Positions 6,994 through 15,961 are shown, numbered from the stretch's first letter. The stretch is DNA of 31,919 nt from Parabacteroides timonensis (GCF_900128505.1 NZ_LT669940.1:684963-716881), one strand, 5' to 3'. Notes: generated by a model from the letters alone, not told the origin. A program made the numbers and translations.

Positions 6994-7683
6994 TTACCCC
7001 GCTATCGCCACCGCCAGCACGCTCACCCGTACCCCTGGTACGGTCAGCAACGCTTCGGCGCAGGCTCCGAGGGTAGAGCCGGTTGTGATGACATCGTCTA
7101 TCAGTAAGATATGTTTGCCTTTCAGGGCTTCGGGGTCGGTGACGGTGAAGATTTCCTGAACATTCAGCCAACGGTCGTACACCAGCTTCTTAGTCTGGGT
7201 TTCGTTTTGGCGGATACGGCATAGGCTGGATGTGTCGACCGGGAGTTTCAGTACGCTGTTTATGCCCCGGGCGATCCATTCCGACTGGTTGTAACCGCGT
7301 TTCTTTTTCTTTTTGGAATGAAGCGGCACAGGGAGGATCAGGTCGGGAAGGTCGGAGAGGATAGATTGGCGATAGTCCAGTCCCGCCATGCGTCCCAGCC
7401 GGAAACCGATCTCCTTATTGTCGTTATATTTAAGTTCGTGGATAAGCTGTTGCACATGTCCTCCCCGCTCGTAATGCAGGAAAGCCGTAGCATGGTTGAT
7501 GGGTACTTTGCCGGTGAACAGATGCGTCGCCGGATTTTCCCTCAGGTAGTCGAAACCGGTACGAGGCAGGTCGCACAGACATTTGAGGCAGAAATGTTCC
7601 TCACCTCCCATAAGCGGGTCGTTACATAACAGGCAAAGCCTGGGAAAGAACAGATCCAACAGGTTATTCAAAGTCTTCCTCAT
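6994..7683 (-). CDS. comF: ComF family phosphoribosyltransferase-like protein
   Basis: The protein has 229 residues. A zinc-finger-like N-terminus (C17, C20, C32, C35) precedes a phosphoribosyltransferase fold with the PRPP loop LIDDVITTGSTL (about 193-205). In competent bacteria ComF assists DNA uptake and single-strand handling; in Bacteroidota the role is less clear. It is the last gene of prmC-recX-comF and overlaps recX by 20 bp. The gene is intact, but its terminal 80 bp recur downstream at 6169-6248 and 14-19 bp recur at 4121-4139. It is thus the anchor of an accessory island whose insertion seems to have replaced the 3' end without breaking the reading frame. Confidence 0.9.
   Translation of the reverse strand: MRKTLNNLLDLFFPRLCLLCNDPLMGGEEHFCLKCLCDLPRTGFDYLRENPATHLFTGKVPINHATAFLHYERGGHVQQLIHELKYNDNKEIGFRLGRMAGLDYRQSILSDLPDLILPVPLHSKKKKKRGYNQSEWIARGINSVLKLPVDTSSLCRIRQNETQTKKLVYDRWLNVQEIFTVTDPEALKGKHILLIDDVITTGSTLGACAEALLTVPGVRVSVLAVAIAG
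7001..7080. repeat. comF 3' end, copy C (native, in frame)
   Basis: This is the part of intact comF that is duplicated at 6169-6248. Its stop context differs from copies A and B: GCG GGG TAA here (extra Gly) against GCG TAA in the other two. Confidence 0.92.
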
Positions 7684-8155
7684 AATCGTTCCCTTTGAAT
7701 AATTGTTTCAGGCAACGTATTGCTTCACGGCTTTCGAAACCACGGCCGGCGGCAAAGCGAAGGAGCTTGGTGTAGATATCCCTTTCGTCTTTCCCTTTGA
7801 CAGACTTTTTCTTTGCTTTCAATAAAGCAAGGAGGATATCTTCATATTCTTTTTCGTCGATTCTTTCCAACGCCTCCGAACGGATGGAGGCAGGAATGTT
7901 TTTCTTATGCAGTTCGTATGCGATCTTGATGCGTCCCCATTTGTTGAAACGCAATTTGTCATTTACGAAGTAACCGGTAAAACGGGCTTCGTCGATAAAC
8001 TTTTCCTGAAGCAGGCGGGCAATGATCCGTTCACCTTCTTCAGGGGTGAGGCCGGCCGCTTGTATCTTCTTCTGCACGTCCTGTATGCAACGTTCGGCAG
8101 TAGAGCAGTAGGCAGCTGCACGGCGCAGCATTTCGGCTTCCGTTATCTGTTCCAT
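7664..8155 (-). CDS. recX: RecX regulatory protein
   Basis: The protein has 163 residues, the usual RecX size. Three helical repeats are visible, including LLQEKFIDEARFTGYFVNDK (about 48-67) and WGRIKIAYELHKKNI (about 73-87). RecX binds RecA filaments and limits recombination. The gene overlaps prmC by 13 bp and comF by 20 bp, so the three are one operon. recA is not in the window, which is common for RecX in Bacteroidota. Confidence 0.88.
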   Translation of the reverse strand: MEQITEAEMLRRAAAYCSTAERCIQDVQKKIQAAGLTPEEGERIIARLLQEKFIDEARFTGYFVNDKLRFNKWGRIKIAYELHKKNIPASIRSEALERIDEKEYEDILLALLKAKKKSVKGKDERDIYTKLLRFAAGRGFESREAIRCLKQLFKGNDYEEDFE

Positions 8156-9003
8156 GTCTGTGCTTTTACAAAACGGTCTTTTCCGGACAGATCTTGTATA
8201 AGTTCGACATTCTTGAATTCCATCAGGCGGAGCATATTGACTGTTTGTTCTCCCAGCTGGGAGTTGATCTCGAAGTAAATGTACCCTTTTTTCTTCAACT
8301 TCTGTTCCGCAAACATCGTGATGCGGTGGTAATACAATAGTGGATTGTCGTCGGGAACGAACAAGGCCAGTGAAGGCTCGTACTCGAGTACATTGGCATC
8401 CATGGAAGCCTTCTCCTTCTCCATGACGTAAGGAGGGTTGCTGACGATGATGTCGAACTCTTCTTCAATAGAATCTGCCGTTTTCGACGGGGTCAGGATG
8501 TCTTTTTGGAAGAAGGTGACTATGGCCCTGTTGCGTACTGCATTTCGTTTGGCTGTTTTCAGGGCCTCTTCCGAAATGTCGAGCGCATATACCTGCGATT
8601 TCTTTAGCAATTTCTTCAAAGTAATGGCGATACAGCCGCTGCCGGTTCCTATGTCGAGTATATCCAGTTCTTTCTTTTGAGGATAATCACGGACAACCAG
8701 TTCGACCAACTCCTCGGTTTCAGGACGTGGAATCAATACGGAAGGGTTTACCTCGAATTCGAATCCGTAGAAATCTGTTTTGCCAAAAATGTATTGGATC
8801 GGTTCGTATTTGGTGAGCCGTTCTACGATATTATGAATCTCAGACTTTTCCTTCTCGGATAATTCTTTATCTTTGCAAAGTAAGAATTGATGTGGCTGAA
8901 TATCGCACACACGTTCCATTATCAGGCGGGTGAATGCCTTGATTTCACTTAGTGGATAATAGTCTTTCAGCGTGTCTTGTATATAAGCGACGGTCTCAGT
9001 CAT
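8143..9003 (-). CDS. prmC: Peptide chain release factor N5-glutamine methyltransferase
   Basis: The protein has 286 residues. An N-terminal helical domain is followed by LIPRPETEELV (about 90-100), the SAM-binding LDIGTGSGCIAI (116-127) and the diagnostic NPPYV (189-193). It methylates the GGQ glutamine of RF1 and RF2, tuning translation termination. It starts at the ATG at 9003 and is first in the prmC-recX-comF operon. Its promoter overlaps the start of the divergent ribD, a prmC/ribD arrangement that I recall as common in Bacteroidales. Confidence 0.93.
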   Translation of the reverse strand: MTETVAYIQDTLKDYYPLSEIKAFTRLIMERVCDIQPHQFLLCKDKELSEKEKSEIHNIVERLTKYEPIQYIFGKTDFYGFEFEVNPSVLIPRPETEELVELVVRDYPQKKELDILDIGTGSGCIAITLKKLLKKSQVYALDISEEALKTAKRNAVRNRAIVTFFQKDILTPSKTADSIEEEFDIIVSNPPYVMEKEKASMDANVLEYEPSLALFVPDDNPLLYYHRITMFAEQKLKKKGYIYFEINSQLGEQTVNMLRLMEFKNVELIQDLSGKDRFVKAQTWNR

Positions 9004-9021
9004 GATAATTTAATTTTAGTG

Positions 9022-9053
9022 CAAAAGTAGTGCAAAAACCATTTATAAGCAAA
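9022..9053 (-). promoter_or_regulatory. Promoter of prmC-recX-comF
   Basis: On the minus strand TTTG (9053-9050), 20 bp, then TACTTTTG (9029-9022): a full consensus match. It lies in the 54-bp gap between prmC and ribD. No equally good plus-strand promoter for ribD is visible; TAATTTTA at 9011-9018 is the nearest candidate. Confidence 0.75.
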
Positions 9054-9057
9054 GAAA

Positions 9058-10119
9058 ATGGTCGAGGTTGAAAATAAATATATGGCCCGTTGTATTTCAC
9101 TGGCCCGGGGAGGGGCAGGAAATGTGGCGCCTAATCCGATGGTGGGAGCCGTGGTTGTGAACCAAGGTAAAATTATCGGGGAAGGGTATCACAGAAAGTG
9201 TGGCGAAGCGCATGCCGAGGTGAACGCGATTGCTTCGGTGAAGGATGAATCTTTGTTGAAAGAGTCTACGATATATGTCAGCCTGGAGCCTTGTTCCCAT
9301 TACGGGAAGACGCCTCCCTGTGCGGAATTGATCATAAAGAAGCAGATTCCACGTGTTGTGATAGGGTGTCTGGATCCTTTCCCGGAGGTGTCGGGAAGAG
9401 GGGTAAGGATGCTACGGGAGGCCGGAATAGAGGTGGTTACCGGGGTGATGGAACAGGAAGCCCGGGAGTTGAACCGAGATTTTATGACTTTCCAGCAGTT
9501 GCGACGTCCTTATGTCTATCTGAAATGGGCGCAGAGTGCCGACGGTTTTATGGATCGGGTACGGACGGACAGTTCCACTCCGGCAGTCGTTCTTTCGTCG
9601 GCAGAGACACTTCGCAGGGTGCACTGCATGCGTGCCAATGTGGCGGCTATTATGGTGGGTACACAGACGGCCTTGTTGGATAATCCGTCGTTGACGGTAC
9701 GGCATTGGGCGGGAAAGTCGCCAGTAAGGGTTGTGCTCGACAAGACATTGCGTATCCCTTCCGGTAATCATTTATTCGATGGCTCGGTCAGGACGTTGGT
9801 CTTTACGGCTGAAGATACGGTGAGTCGGGAAAATGTAGAGTATGTAAAGATCGATTTTTTGCAACCGGTCCTGCCACAAGTCTTGCATGAATTGTATATC
9901 CGCAAACTGAATTCCCTGATGGTCGAGGGGGGTGCCACGCTTCTTGGACATTTTTTGCAGGAAAATCTCTGGGATAAGATGTTTGTCGAAACAGCTCCGG
10001 TTTTTCTGGAAGCGGGTGTAAAAGCACCGGATATAAACCTGGCTCCTTCTTTGTCGTTAACGGAGGTGATTAAACGCCAGGATCATGTAATATCTGTTTT
10101 TTCACGGAAAAATCAGTGA
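9058..10119 (+). CDS. ribD: Bifunctional riboflavin biosynthesis deaminase/reductase
   Basis: The protein has 353 residues. The N-terminal cytidine-deaminase-like domain (about 1-145) has HAEVNAI (H52, E54) and the zinc cysteines C79 and C88 in PCSHYGKTPPCAE. The C-terminal reductase domain (about 147-353) has YLKWAQSADGF and MVEGGATLLGHF. It converts diaminohydroxy-ribosylaminopyrimidinone phosphate to the ribitylamino product in riboflavin synthesis. No other rib genes are nearby. The length is typical and both domains look intact. Confidence 0.93.
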   Translation: MVEVENKYMARCISLARGGAGNVAPNPMVGAVVVNQGKIIGEGYHRKCGEAHAEVNAIASVKDESLLKESTIYVSLEPCSHYGKTPPCAELIIKKQIPRVVIGCLDPFPEVSGRGVRMLREAGIEVVTGVMEQEARELNRDFMTFQQLRRPYVYLKWAQSADGFMDRVRTDSSTPAVVLSSAETLRRVHCMRANVAAIMVGTQTALLDNPSLTVRHWAGKSPVRVVLDKTLRIPSGNHLFDGSVRTLVFTAEDTVSRENVEYVKIDFLQPVLPQVLHELYIRKLNSLMVEGGATLLGHFLQENLWDKMFVETAPVFLEAGVKAPDINLAPSLSLTEVIKRQDHVISVFSRKNQ

Positions 10120-10165
10120 GCGAAGTAGTTTAACGGAACTAAAATATTATAAATATTAGCCGATA

Positions 10166-10198
10166 TTGGGTATAAAGCAAAAAATGTTTCTACTTTTG
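10166..10198 (+). promoter_or_regulatory. Promoter of the 10229 lipoprotein gene
   Basis: TTGG (10166-10169), 21 bp, then TACTTTTG (10191-10198). Transcription should start near 10205. This rules out longer in-frame starts upstream and supports the ATG at 10229. Confidence 0.7.
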
Positions 10199-10228
10199 TG
10201 GCTTTATATGCAACAAACTTATTTTTGG

Positions 10229-11605
10229 ATGAAAAATAGAATAGTACTATTTGTAGCGGGATGTATTGCATTGTTATTGTCTTCCTGTTTGGGATCGGAT
10301 GATAATGAGTATGAGTTACCAAAGGATTGTCAGATTACTTCTTTTAAAGTAGATCATGATTCTATTCTCGGTGGTCAGTTAGATACAGTGAAGTTTGTGA
10401 TCGACCAGGTGAACGGACGTATTTTTAATCCGGACTCCCTGCCTTTTGGAACTGTAATAGAAAAAGTCGTTTGTACGATAACGTATGCTTCCGGGATGGC
10501 TTCTCTTGAAGTAACCCAGGATGCTTTGCCTGATTCTACCTATTACTGGAATTTGACAGACTCTTTAGATTTCTCTAAACCTGTAAAGATGGTGACTACC
10601 GCTTATGACGGGGTTACCAAGAAAACGTATATCGCTCAGGTGAATGTGCATCAGATGGTGCCCGACTCTATGTCGTGGGATCTGTATGCAGATAATGTAT
10701 TCGGTTTCCCCGTAAAGGAACAGAAAGTGGTTACCTGGGGATCGGAAAATGACGAGTACTATTATATGTACATGCAAGCAGCCGATGCTGGTAAAGGTTA
10801 CTCTTTGAAGAGTTCTTCCGTGTCGGATGGAAAAAGCTGGACGGAACTTTCGTTGGAAGGTTTGCCTGCCGGGGAAGTTCGTTTGTCGCAGATGACCGAA
10901 TATGAAGATGCTTTGTATGTGCCTACAACGAAAGGTGCACTTTATCAGTCGGTTGACGGACAGAAGTGGACGTTGGTTGATCAGGCTCCGTCAGTTAAAA
11001 CGGTATTGGGTGCAGTAAAAAGCGGTGGTTTGAATCAACCGTCGGCTTTGGCTACTATTGTCGATAATAACGGTACGTTGAACTATGCCGTAATGGATAA
11101 GGATCAGGGATGGACGACAGGTGATGTTGTTCCGGCTGGTTTCCCGGTGAGCGGTTTCGGTTCTTTGTCAAGCTTGAATATGTTCCGCGAAAGCCTTACG
11201 GTTGTTGCCGGAAAGGATAAAGACGGTAAGCTGCTGAACGCAGCCTGGAGTACTATGACCGGTACCTCCTGGGTGTTGTTAACCGATATAGAGTCGGATT
11301 ATTTCGATAAGAGAGAAGGTGTTATGCTTTCTGCTTACGATGATAAGTTCTGTATGGTCGGCGGTATCGACGAATCGAATAAGGCTCTGAAAGATATTTA
11401 TTTCTCCATAGATGGTGGTGTGTCGTGGACATTGTCGGATACATTGGTTGTTATGCCGGAAAATTATAAGGCCAGAGGTTTTGCTTCTGTGTTGGTGGAT
11501 AAAGAGAAATTTATGCTGATTTTCGGCGGTAAGGAGAACAATAGTGCAAATGATCTGGATCAGATCTGGAAGGGCCGTATAAACCGTTTAGGTTTTAAGG
11601 ATTGA
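10229..11605 (+). CDS. Lipoprotein, possible DUF6242 family, beta-propeller-like
   Basis: The protein has 458 residues. The ATG at 10229 starts a lipoprotein signal, MKNRIVLF to LLSSC (Cys at about 19) followed by LGSDDNE, an acidic stretch of the kind that can direct lipoproteins to the outer surface in Bacteroidota. The N-terminal 130 residues look like an Ig-like domain. The rest has repeated SxDGxxW-type motifs (SVDGQKWT, SIDGGVSWT, SSVSDGKSWT), suggesting a sialidase/BNR-like beta-propeller without catalytic residues that I can identify. The position between ribD and the DUF6089-uppS-bamA cluster is suggestive of an envelope role. The DUF6242 assignment is from memory and moderate. Confidence 0.7.
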   Translation: MKNRIVLFVAGCIALLLSSCLGSDDNEYELPKDCQITSFKVDHDSILGGQLDTVKFVIDQVNGRIFNPDSLPFGTVIEKVVCTITYASGMASLEVTQDALPDSTYYWNLTDSLDFSKPVKMVTTAYDGVTKKTYIAQVNVHQMVPDSMSWDLYADNVFGFPVKEQKVVTWGSENDEYYYMYMQAADAGKGYSLKSSSVSDGKSWTELSLEGLPAGEVRLSQMTEYEDALYVPTTKGALYQSVDGQKWTLVDQAPSVKTVLGAVKSGGLNQPSALATIVDNNGTLNYAVMDKDQGWTTGDVVPAGFPVSGFGSLSSLNMFRESLTVVAGKDKDGKLLNAAWSTMTGTSWVLLTDIESDYFDKREGVMLSAYDDKFCMVGGIDESNKALKDIYFSIDGGVSWTLSDTLVVMPENYKARGFASVLVDKEKFMLIFGGKENNSANDLDQIWKGRINRLGFKD

Positions 11606-11685
11606 TAAAGTTCGTGGAGGAAAGTATAATTTTAGGAAGAATTTGACGTTAGAAAAAGAAGTGTAGTAATATAATAGCATCGTTT

Positions 11686-12405
11686 ATGACTTCAACTTTT
11701 TTTCAACGGATTCTTATACTGATACTGCTGGCCGGCTCATTTACCGGTCTCCACGCACAGGAATATAAATATGAAATAGGCGGGATGGCAGGAGGCGCCT
11801 TCTATATGGGGGATGCCAACAAGAATGCTTTCTTCAAAGGGATGAACCCCGCAGTAGGGGTTGTGTTCCGTTATAATCCCAATTTCAGATGGGCCTTTAA
11901 AAGCAATCTGATGTGGGGGCAGGTATCGGGTAATACGGAAGGACTGGAAAATGTTTTTCCGGACAATGCGCAAGCATCGTTCAGCCGTAGCCTGATAGAG
12001 CTGGGCGGCCAGATGGAGTTCAACTTCATGCCGTACAGTGATAAATTTGCTTATGCAGGAGCGAAGCGTTTTACTCCGTATGTTCTCCTGGGACTGGGTG
12101 TCACAGTGGGTACAGGGAATAAGATGTTTTTCGGGCCGAATATCCCGTTAGGGGTAGGAGTGAAATATAAGGTCAAGAACAGGATCAACCTGGGTTGCGA
12201 GTTCTCGTTCCGTAAGTTATTCGGAGATAATTTCGATGTGACGGACGATAGCAATGCAATGTTGGATAATCCTTATCAGACCGGTGGCAGTTTCTTGAAG
12301 AACAAAGATTGGTATTCATTTTTACTGCTATCTGTTACCTGGGACTTCGGTCCGCGTAACAGGCCATGTAATAGTATAAACAGCAACAGTACGTTTAGAT
12401 ACTGA
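11686..12405 (+). CDS. DUF6089-like outer-membrane beta-barrel protein
   Basis: The protein has 239 residues with a signal peptide (cleavage after about residue 24, at HAQ). The body resembles a small beta-barrel: alternating aromatic and glycine-rich strands such as YEIGGMAGGAFYMGDANKN, YVLLGLGVTVGTG and WYSFLLLSVTWDFG. This type of protein lies directly upstream of uppS and bamA in many Bacteroidota. Spacing to uppS is 7 bp, so they are co-transcribed. It may take part in envelope assembly, but no function is established that I know of. Confidence 0.78.
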   Translation: MTSTFFQRILILILLAGSFTGLHAQEYKYEIGGMAGGAFYMGDANKNAFFKGMNPAVGVVFRYNPNFRWAFKSNLMWGQVSGNTEGLENVFPDNAQASFSRSLIELGGQMEFNFMPYSDKFAYAGAKRFTPYVLLGLGVTVGTGNKMFFGPNIPLGVGVKYKVKNRINLGCEFSFRKLFGDNFDVTDDSNAMLDNPYQTGGSFLKNKDWYSFLLLSVTWDFGPRNRPCNSINSNSTFRY

Positions 12406-12412
12406 AAACACT

Positions 12413-13156
12413 ATGTCATTGATTGAGGAAATAGACAAAAATCGCTTGCCGCAACATGTGGCGATTATTATGGATGGAAACGGACGTTGGGCCAAAGCGC
12501 AGGGAAAAGACCGGAGCTATGGACACCAGGAAGGCGTTGTCTCCGTACGTAAAGTAGTTGAGGCGGCAACGGCTATTGGACTGAAGTACCTTACAGTGTA
12601 CACCTTTTCAACAGAAAACTGGAATCGTCCGGAAGCAGAAGTAAAGGCTCTGATGAGCTTGCTGGTGTCGGCCATTCATCGTGAAACGCCGGATCTGATG
12701 AAAAACAATGTCCGTCTGATGGCTATCGGTAACTTGGACCGTCTGCCCGAAGATGCACATGCCACTTTGCTGGATTGTATAAAACAAACATCAGCTAATA
12801 CAGGTACCACGCTCGTATTGGCTCTCAGTTATTCTTCCCGCTGGGAGATAACGGAAGCTGTCAAACAGCTCGCTGTTCAAGTGCTGGAAAAGAAAATAAA
12901 CCCCAACGATATAACCGAGGCAGTTGTCTCGGACCACCTAACGACTAAAGGCATTCCCGATCCGGATCTATTGATCAGGACCGGTGGAGAAAAACGCATC
13001 AGTAACTTCCTGCTGTGGCAGGCGTCTTATGCGGAATTCTTCTTTACCGATGTGTATTGGCCGGCATTCAGAGAAGAAGAGTTGTATGAAGCTATATTGT
13101 ATTACCAGCAACGCGAACGTCGTTTCGGTAAAACAAGTGAGCAATTAATCTTATAA
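12413..13156 (+). CDS. uppS: Isoprenyl transferase (undecaprenyl diphosphate synthase)
   Basis: The protein has 247 residues. HVAIIMDGNGRWAK (15-28, catalytic D21), TVYTFSTENWNRP (about 62-74) and SNFLLWQASYAEFFF near the C-terminus are hallmark cis-prenyltransferase motifs. It makes the C55 lipid carrier precursor for peptidoglycan, LPS and capsule. It is coupled to the upstream DUF6089 gene and lies 14 bp before bamA, tying carrier synthesis to outer-membrane assembly. Confidence 0.95.
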   Translation: MSLIEEIDKNRLPQHVAIIMDGNGRWAKAQGKDRSYGHQEGVVSVRKVVEAATAIGLKYLTVYTFSTENWNRPEAEVKALMSLLVSAIHRETPDLMKNNVRLMAIGNLDRLPEDAHATLLDCIKQTSANTGTTLVLALSYSSRWEITEAVKQLAVQVLEKKINPNDITEAVVSDHLTTKGIPDPDLLIRTGGEKRISNFLLWQASYAEFFFTDVYWPAFREEELYEAILYYQQRERRFGKTSEQLIL

Positions 13157-13170
13157 ACAATAGCTGTTAT

Positions 13171-15837
13171 ATGTACAAAAGAATAGTGCTGTTTTTTATT
13201 TTCCTAGGTTTTGCCTGCGGAGCATTTGCCCAGGAAAGTGACACTACCAAGGTTGAAGCACCGGCAGAAGTGCCGGTCATTAATTATTCGTTTCCCAAAC
13301 GGTATAAGATTGCCGATATTAAGGTAACGGGTATTAAGAATTATGATGATTTCGTGTTAATCGGTTTTTCGGGACTATCGGTCGGCGACATGGTCACTAT
13401 CCCCGGAGATGAGATTACAACAGCGGTGAAGCGTTTTTGGAAACACGGATTGTTTTCGGATGTAAAAATCCTGGCAACCAAGATTGAAGGTGACGAAGTC
13501 TGGCTGGAAATCCAGTTGAAGCAACGTCCCCGTATATCGGAAGTAAATTATCATGGAATCAAGAAAGGAGAAAGGGAAGACCTTGAAGCCAAGTTGGGCT
13601 TGAAGAAGGGGTTCCAGGTTACTCCGAACCTGATGGACCGTGCGAAGATCGTTATCCAGAAGTTCTTCGATGGAAAAGGGTTTAAGAATGTGGATGTGGA
13701 TATCGTTCAGCGCGACGACCTGGCTCATGAGGGCGAGGTGATCGTAGATATCAATATCGACAAGAATGAAAAGACCAAGATCCATCGTATCTACTTTGAA
13801 GGGAATGAGGCCTTATCAGCACGAGACCTGAAAAAAGCGATGAAGAAAACCAACGAAAAGTTCAGTCTTCCGAACGACTGGAAGACCAGTATCCTGGAAG
13901 CATTCAGCACCAAGAAATTTACGACCGAAGAATATGAAAATGATAAGGCTAACATTATAGCCAAGTATAACGAACACGGTTATCGTGACGCAGTCTTGCT
14001 GTCAGACAGTGTTGTTAACTATAATGATAAGAAAGTCGACATCTTCCTGAAGCTGGAAGAAGGTGACAAATATTACCTGAAAGATATTCGCTTCGTAGGT
14101 AATACGCAGTATGCTTCAGATTATCTGGAGGCGATCTTGGGTATGAAACCTGGTGAAGTTTACAACCAGAAGAAATTGAACGAGCGTCTGTCGACTGACG
14201 AAGATGCCGTATCTAACGTATATTATAATAACGGTTACATCTTCTTTAGTGCCGACCCGGTGGAAGTAGATGTGGATAACGACTCTATCTCGTTGGAAGT
14301 ACGTATCCAGGAAGGCCCGCAGGCTACTATCAACCGTGTTATTATCAATGGTAACGACCGTTTATATGAAGATATCGTACGTCGTGAGCTTCGTACCAAG
14401 CCGGGTATGTTGTTCAGTCGTGAAGATCTGATGCGTTCAGTTCGTGAAATTGCCCAGATGGGACACTTCGACCCGGAAAACATGGACCCGAAACCGCTAC
14501 CCGATCCTGAGAACGGAACAGTGGATATCCAGTATAACCTGACATCGAAGGCCAACGACCAGATCGAGTTCTCGGCCGGTTGGGGACAAACGGGTGTGAT
14601 CGGTAAATTGAGTTTGAAGTTTACCAACTTCTCCATGAAGAACTTCCTGAACCCGAAGACTTATAAAGGTATCATCCCGCAGGGTGAAGGTCAGACTCTG
14701 ACATTGAGTGGCCAGACCAACGGACGTTACTACCAGGCATACAGTATTTCATTTATGGACCCGTGGTTCGGCGGCAGACGTCCGAATACACTTTCTGTAA
14801 GTGCTTATTTCTCTAAACAGACTGACATTAGTAGTAACTACTATAATAACAGCATGGCTAACTATGGCGGTTATTATCCGGGCTACAGTTATGGTGGTAT
14901 GTATGGTGGCTACGGTGGTTATTATAACAACTACTATAATAATAACTACGAACTGGCATACGACCCGGATAAATCGATCATGATGTTCGGTCTCTCTGCC
15001 GGTTACGGTAAGCGTTTGACTTGGCCGGACGACTACTTCCAGTTCATGGCAACACTGAACTATCAGATGTATATCATGCACGACTGGGCATACTTCCTGG
15101 TTCAGAACGGAACTTGTCATAACGTAAACCTGGAGTTGATGTTACAACGTAACTCTATCGACAACCCGTTGTACACTCGTCGTGGTTCGCAGTTCTCTTT
15201 CTCGGTTAGTGCAACTCCTCCTTATTCATTGTGGGATGGAAAAGACTATGCTAACATGAGCGACAATGACGAAAGCAAGTTTAAGTTTATCGAATATCAT
15301 AAATGGAAGTTCAAAGCGAAGTTGTTCTCTCCGCTGGCTCCTATGGCAGTGAAGCGTACACCAGTATTGATGACTCGCGTTGAATACGGATTCTTGGGTT
15401 CTTACAACAAACACAAACGTTCTCCGTTTGAAACCTTCTATATGGGGGGTGACGGTATGAGCGGATACTCCAGTACTTATGCAACTGAAACAATCGGTTT
15501 GAGAGGTTACGAAAACGGAAGTATCGCCGGTAACGGTGGCTATAACTCGTATGGTTATGCTTACTCCCGTCTGGCTATGGAATTACGTTATCCGTTCCTG
15601 TTGGAACCATCTTCTACTATCTACGGTCTTGTATTTGTTGAAGCTGGTAACGCTTGGAGAGATTTGAAGAGCTTTAATCCGTTTGACCTGAAACGTTCTG
15701 CCGGTGTCGGTGTTCGTATCTTCCTTCCGATGATCGGTTTGATGGGTATCGACTGGGCGTATGGTTTCGACAAAGTGGATGGATCTCGTAGTGCAGGTGG
15801 TAGCAATTTCCACTTCATCATTGGACAAGAGTTCTAA
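13171..15837 (+). CDS. bamA: Outer-membrane protein assembly factor BamA
   Basis: The protein has 888 residues. A signal peptide (about 1-21, FAQ) is followed by POTRA repeats (about 45-450; first strand YKIADIKVTGI, later IHRIYFEGNEAL, LKDIRFVGNTQY, INRVIINGNDRL) and a C-terminal Omp85 barrel with ETIGLRGYENGS and a final FHFIIGQEF. It folds and inserts outer-membrane proteins. At about residues 551-595 there is a Tyr/Gly/Asn-rich insertion (YGGYYPGYSYGGMYGGYGG), probably a surface loop. It is followed by two OmpH/Skp genes, the usual periplasmic partners. Confidence 0.95.
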   Translation: MYKRIVLFFIFLGFACGAFAQESDTTKVEAPAEVPVINYSFPKRYKIADIKVTGIKNYDDFVLIGFSGLSVGDMVTIPGDEITTAVKRFWKHGLFSDVKILATKIEGDEVWLEIQLKQRPRISEVNYHGIKKGEREDLEAKLGLKKGFQVTPNLMDRAKIVIQKFFDGKGFKNVDVDIVQRDDLAHEGEVIVDINIDKNEKTKIHRIYFEGNEALSARDLKKAMKKTNEKFSLPNDWKTSILEAFSTKKFTTEEYENDKANIIAKYNEHGYRDAVLLSDSVVNYNDKKVDIFLKLEEGDKYYLKDIRFVGNTQYASDYLEAILGMKPGEVYNQKKLNERLSTDEDAVSNVYYNNGYIFFSADPVEVDVDNDSISLEVRIQEGPQATINRVIINGNDRLYEDIVRRELRTKPGMLFSREDLMRSVREIAQMGHFDPENMDPKPLPDPENGTVDIQYNLTSKANDQIEFSAGWGQTGVIGKLSLKFTNFSMKNFLNPKTYKGIIPQGEGQTLTLSGQTNGRYYQAYSISFMDPWFGGRRPNTLSVSAYFSKQTDISSNYYNNSMANYGGYYPGYSYGGMYGGYGGYYNNYYNNNYELAYDPDKSIMMFGLSAGYGKRLTWPDDYFQFMATLNYQMYIMHDWAYFLVQNGTCHNVNLELMLQRNSIDNPLYTRRGSQFSFSVSATPPYSLWDGKDYANMSDNDESKFKFIEYHKWKFKAKLFSPLAPMAVKRTPVLMTRVEYGFLGSYNKHKRSPFETFYMGGDGMSGYSSTYATETIGLRGYENGSIAGNGGYNSYGYAYSRLAMELRYPFLLEPSSTIYGLVFVEAGNAWRDLKSFNPFDLKRSAGVGVRIFLPMIGLMGIDWAYGFDKVDGSRSAGGSNFHFIIGQEF

Positions 15838-15897
15838 TAGTAAGCGATGGATTAATTGAAAATTAACAATTCAGCATTAAGCGTTAACCATAATTCA

Positions 15898-15928
15898 TTG
15901 GAACAAAGTAAACCCTCCGCTATATTTG
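15898..15928 (+). promoter_or_regulatory. Promoter of the first ompH gene
   Basis: TTGG (15898-15901), 19 bp, then TATATTTG (15921-15928), about 33 bp before the ATG at 15962. The ompH genes can therefore be expressed independently of bamA. Confidence 0.7.
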
Positions 15929-15961
15929 TAGTCAGAGAGTGAAACTATAAAAAGAAAGTGT

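Noticed and set aside
10166..10228. Longer N-terminus for the 10229 lipoprotein gene
   Set aside because: The extension lies on the predicted promoter and hides the lipoprotein signal behind an unlikely leader.
14801..15120. Frames on both strands in the Tyr/Gly-rich part of bamA
   Set aside because: They arise from the low-complexity tat/aac codon pattern of the BamA loop.
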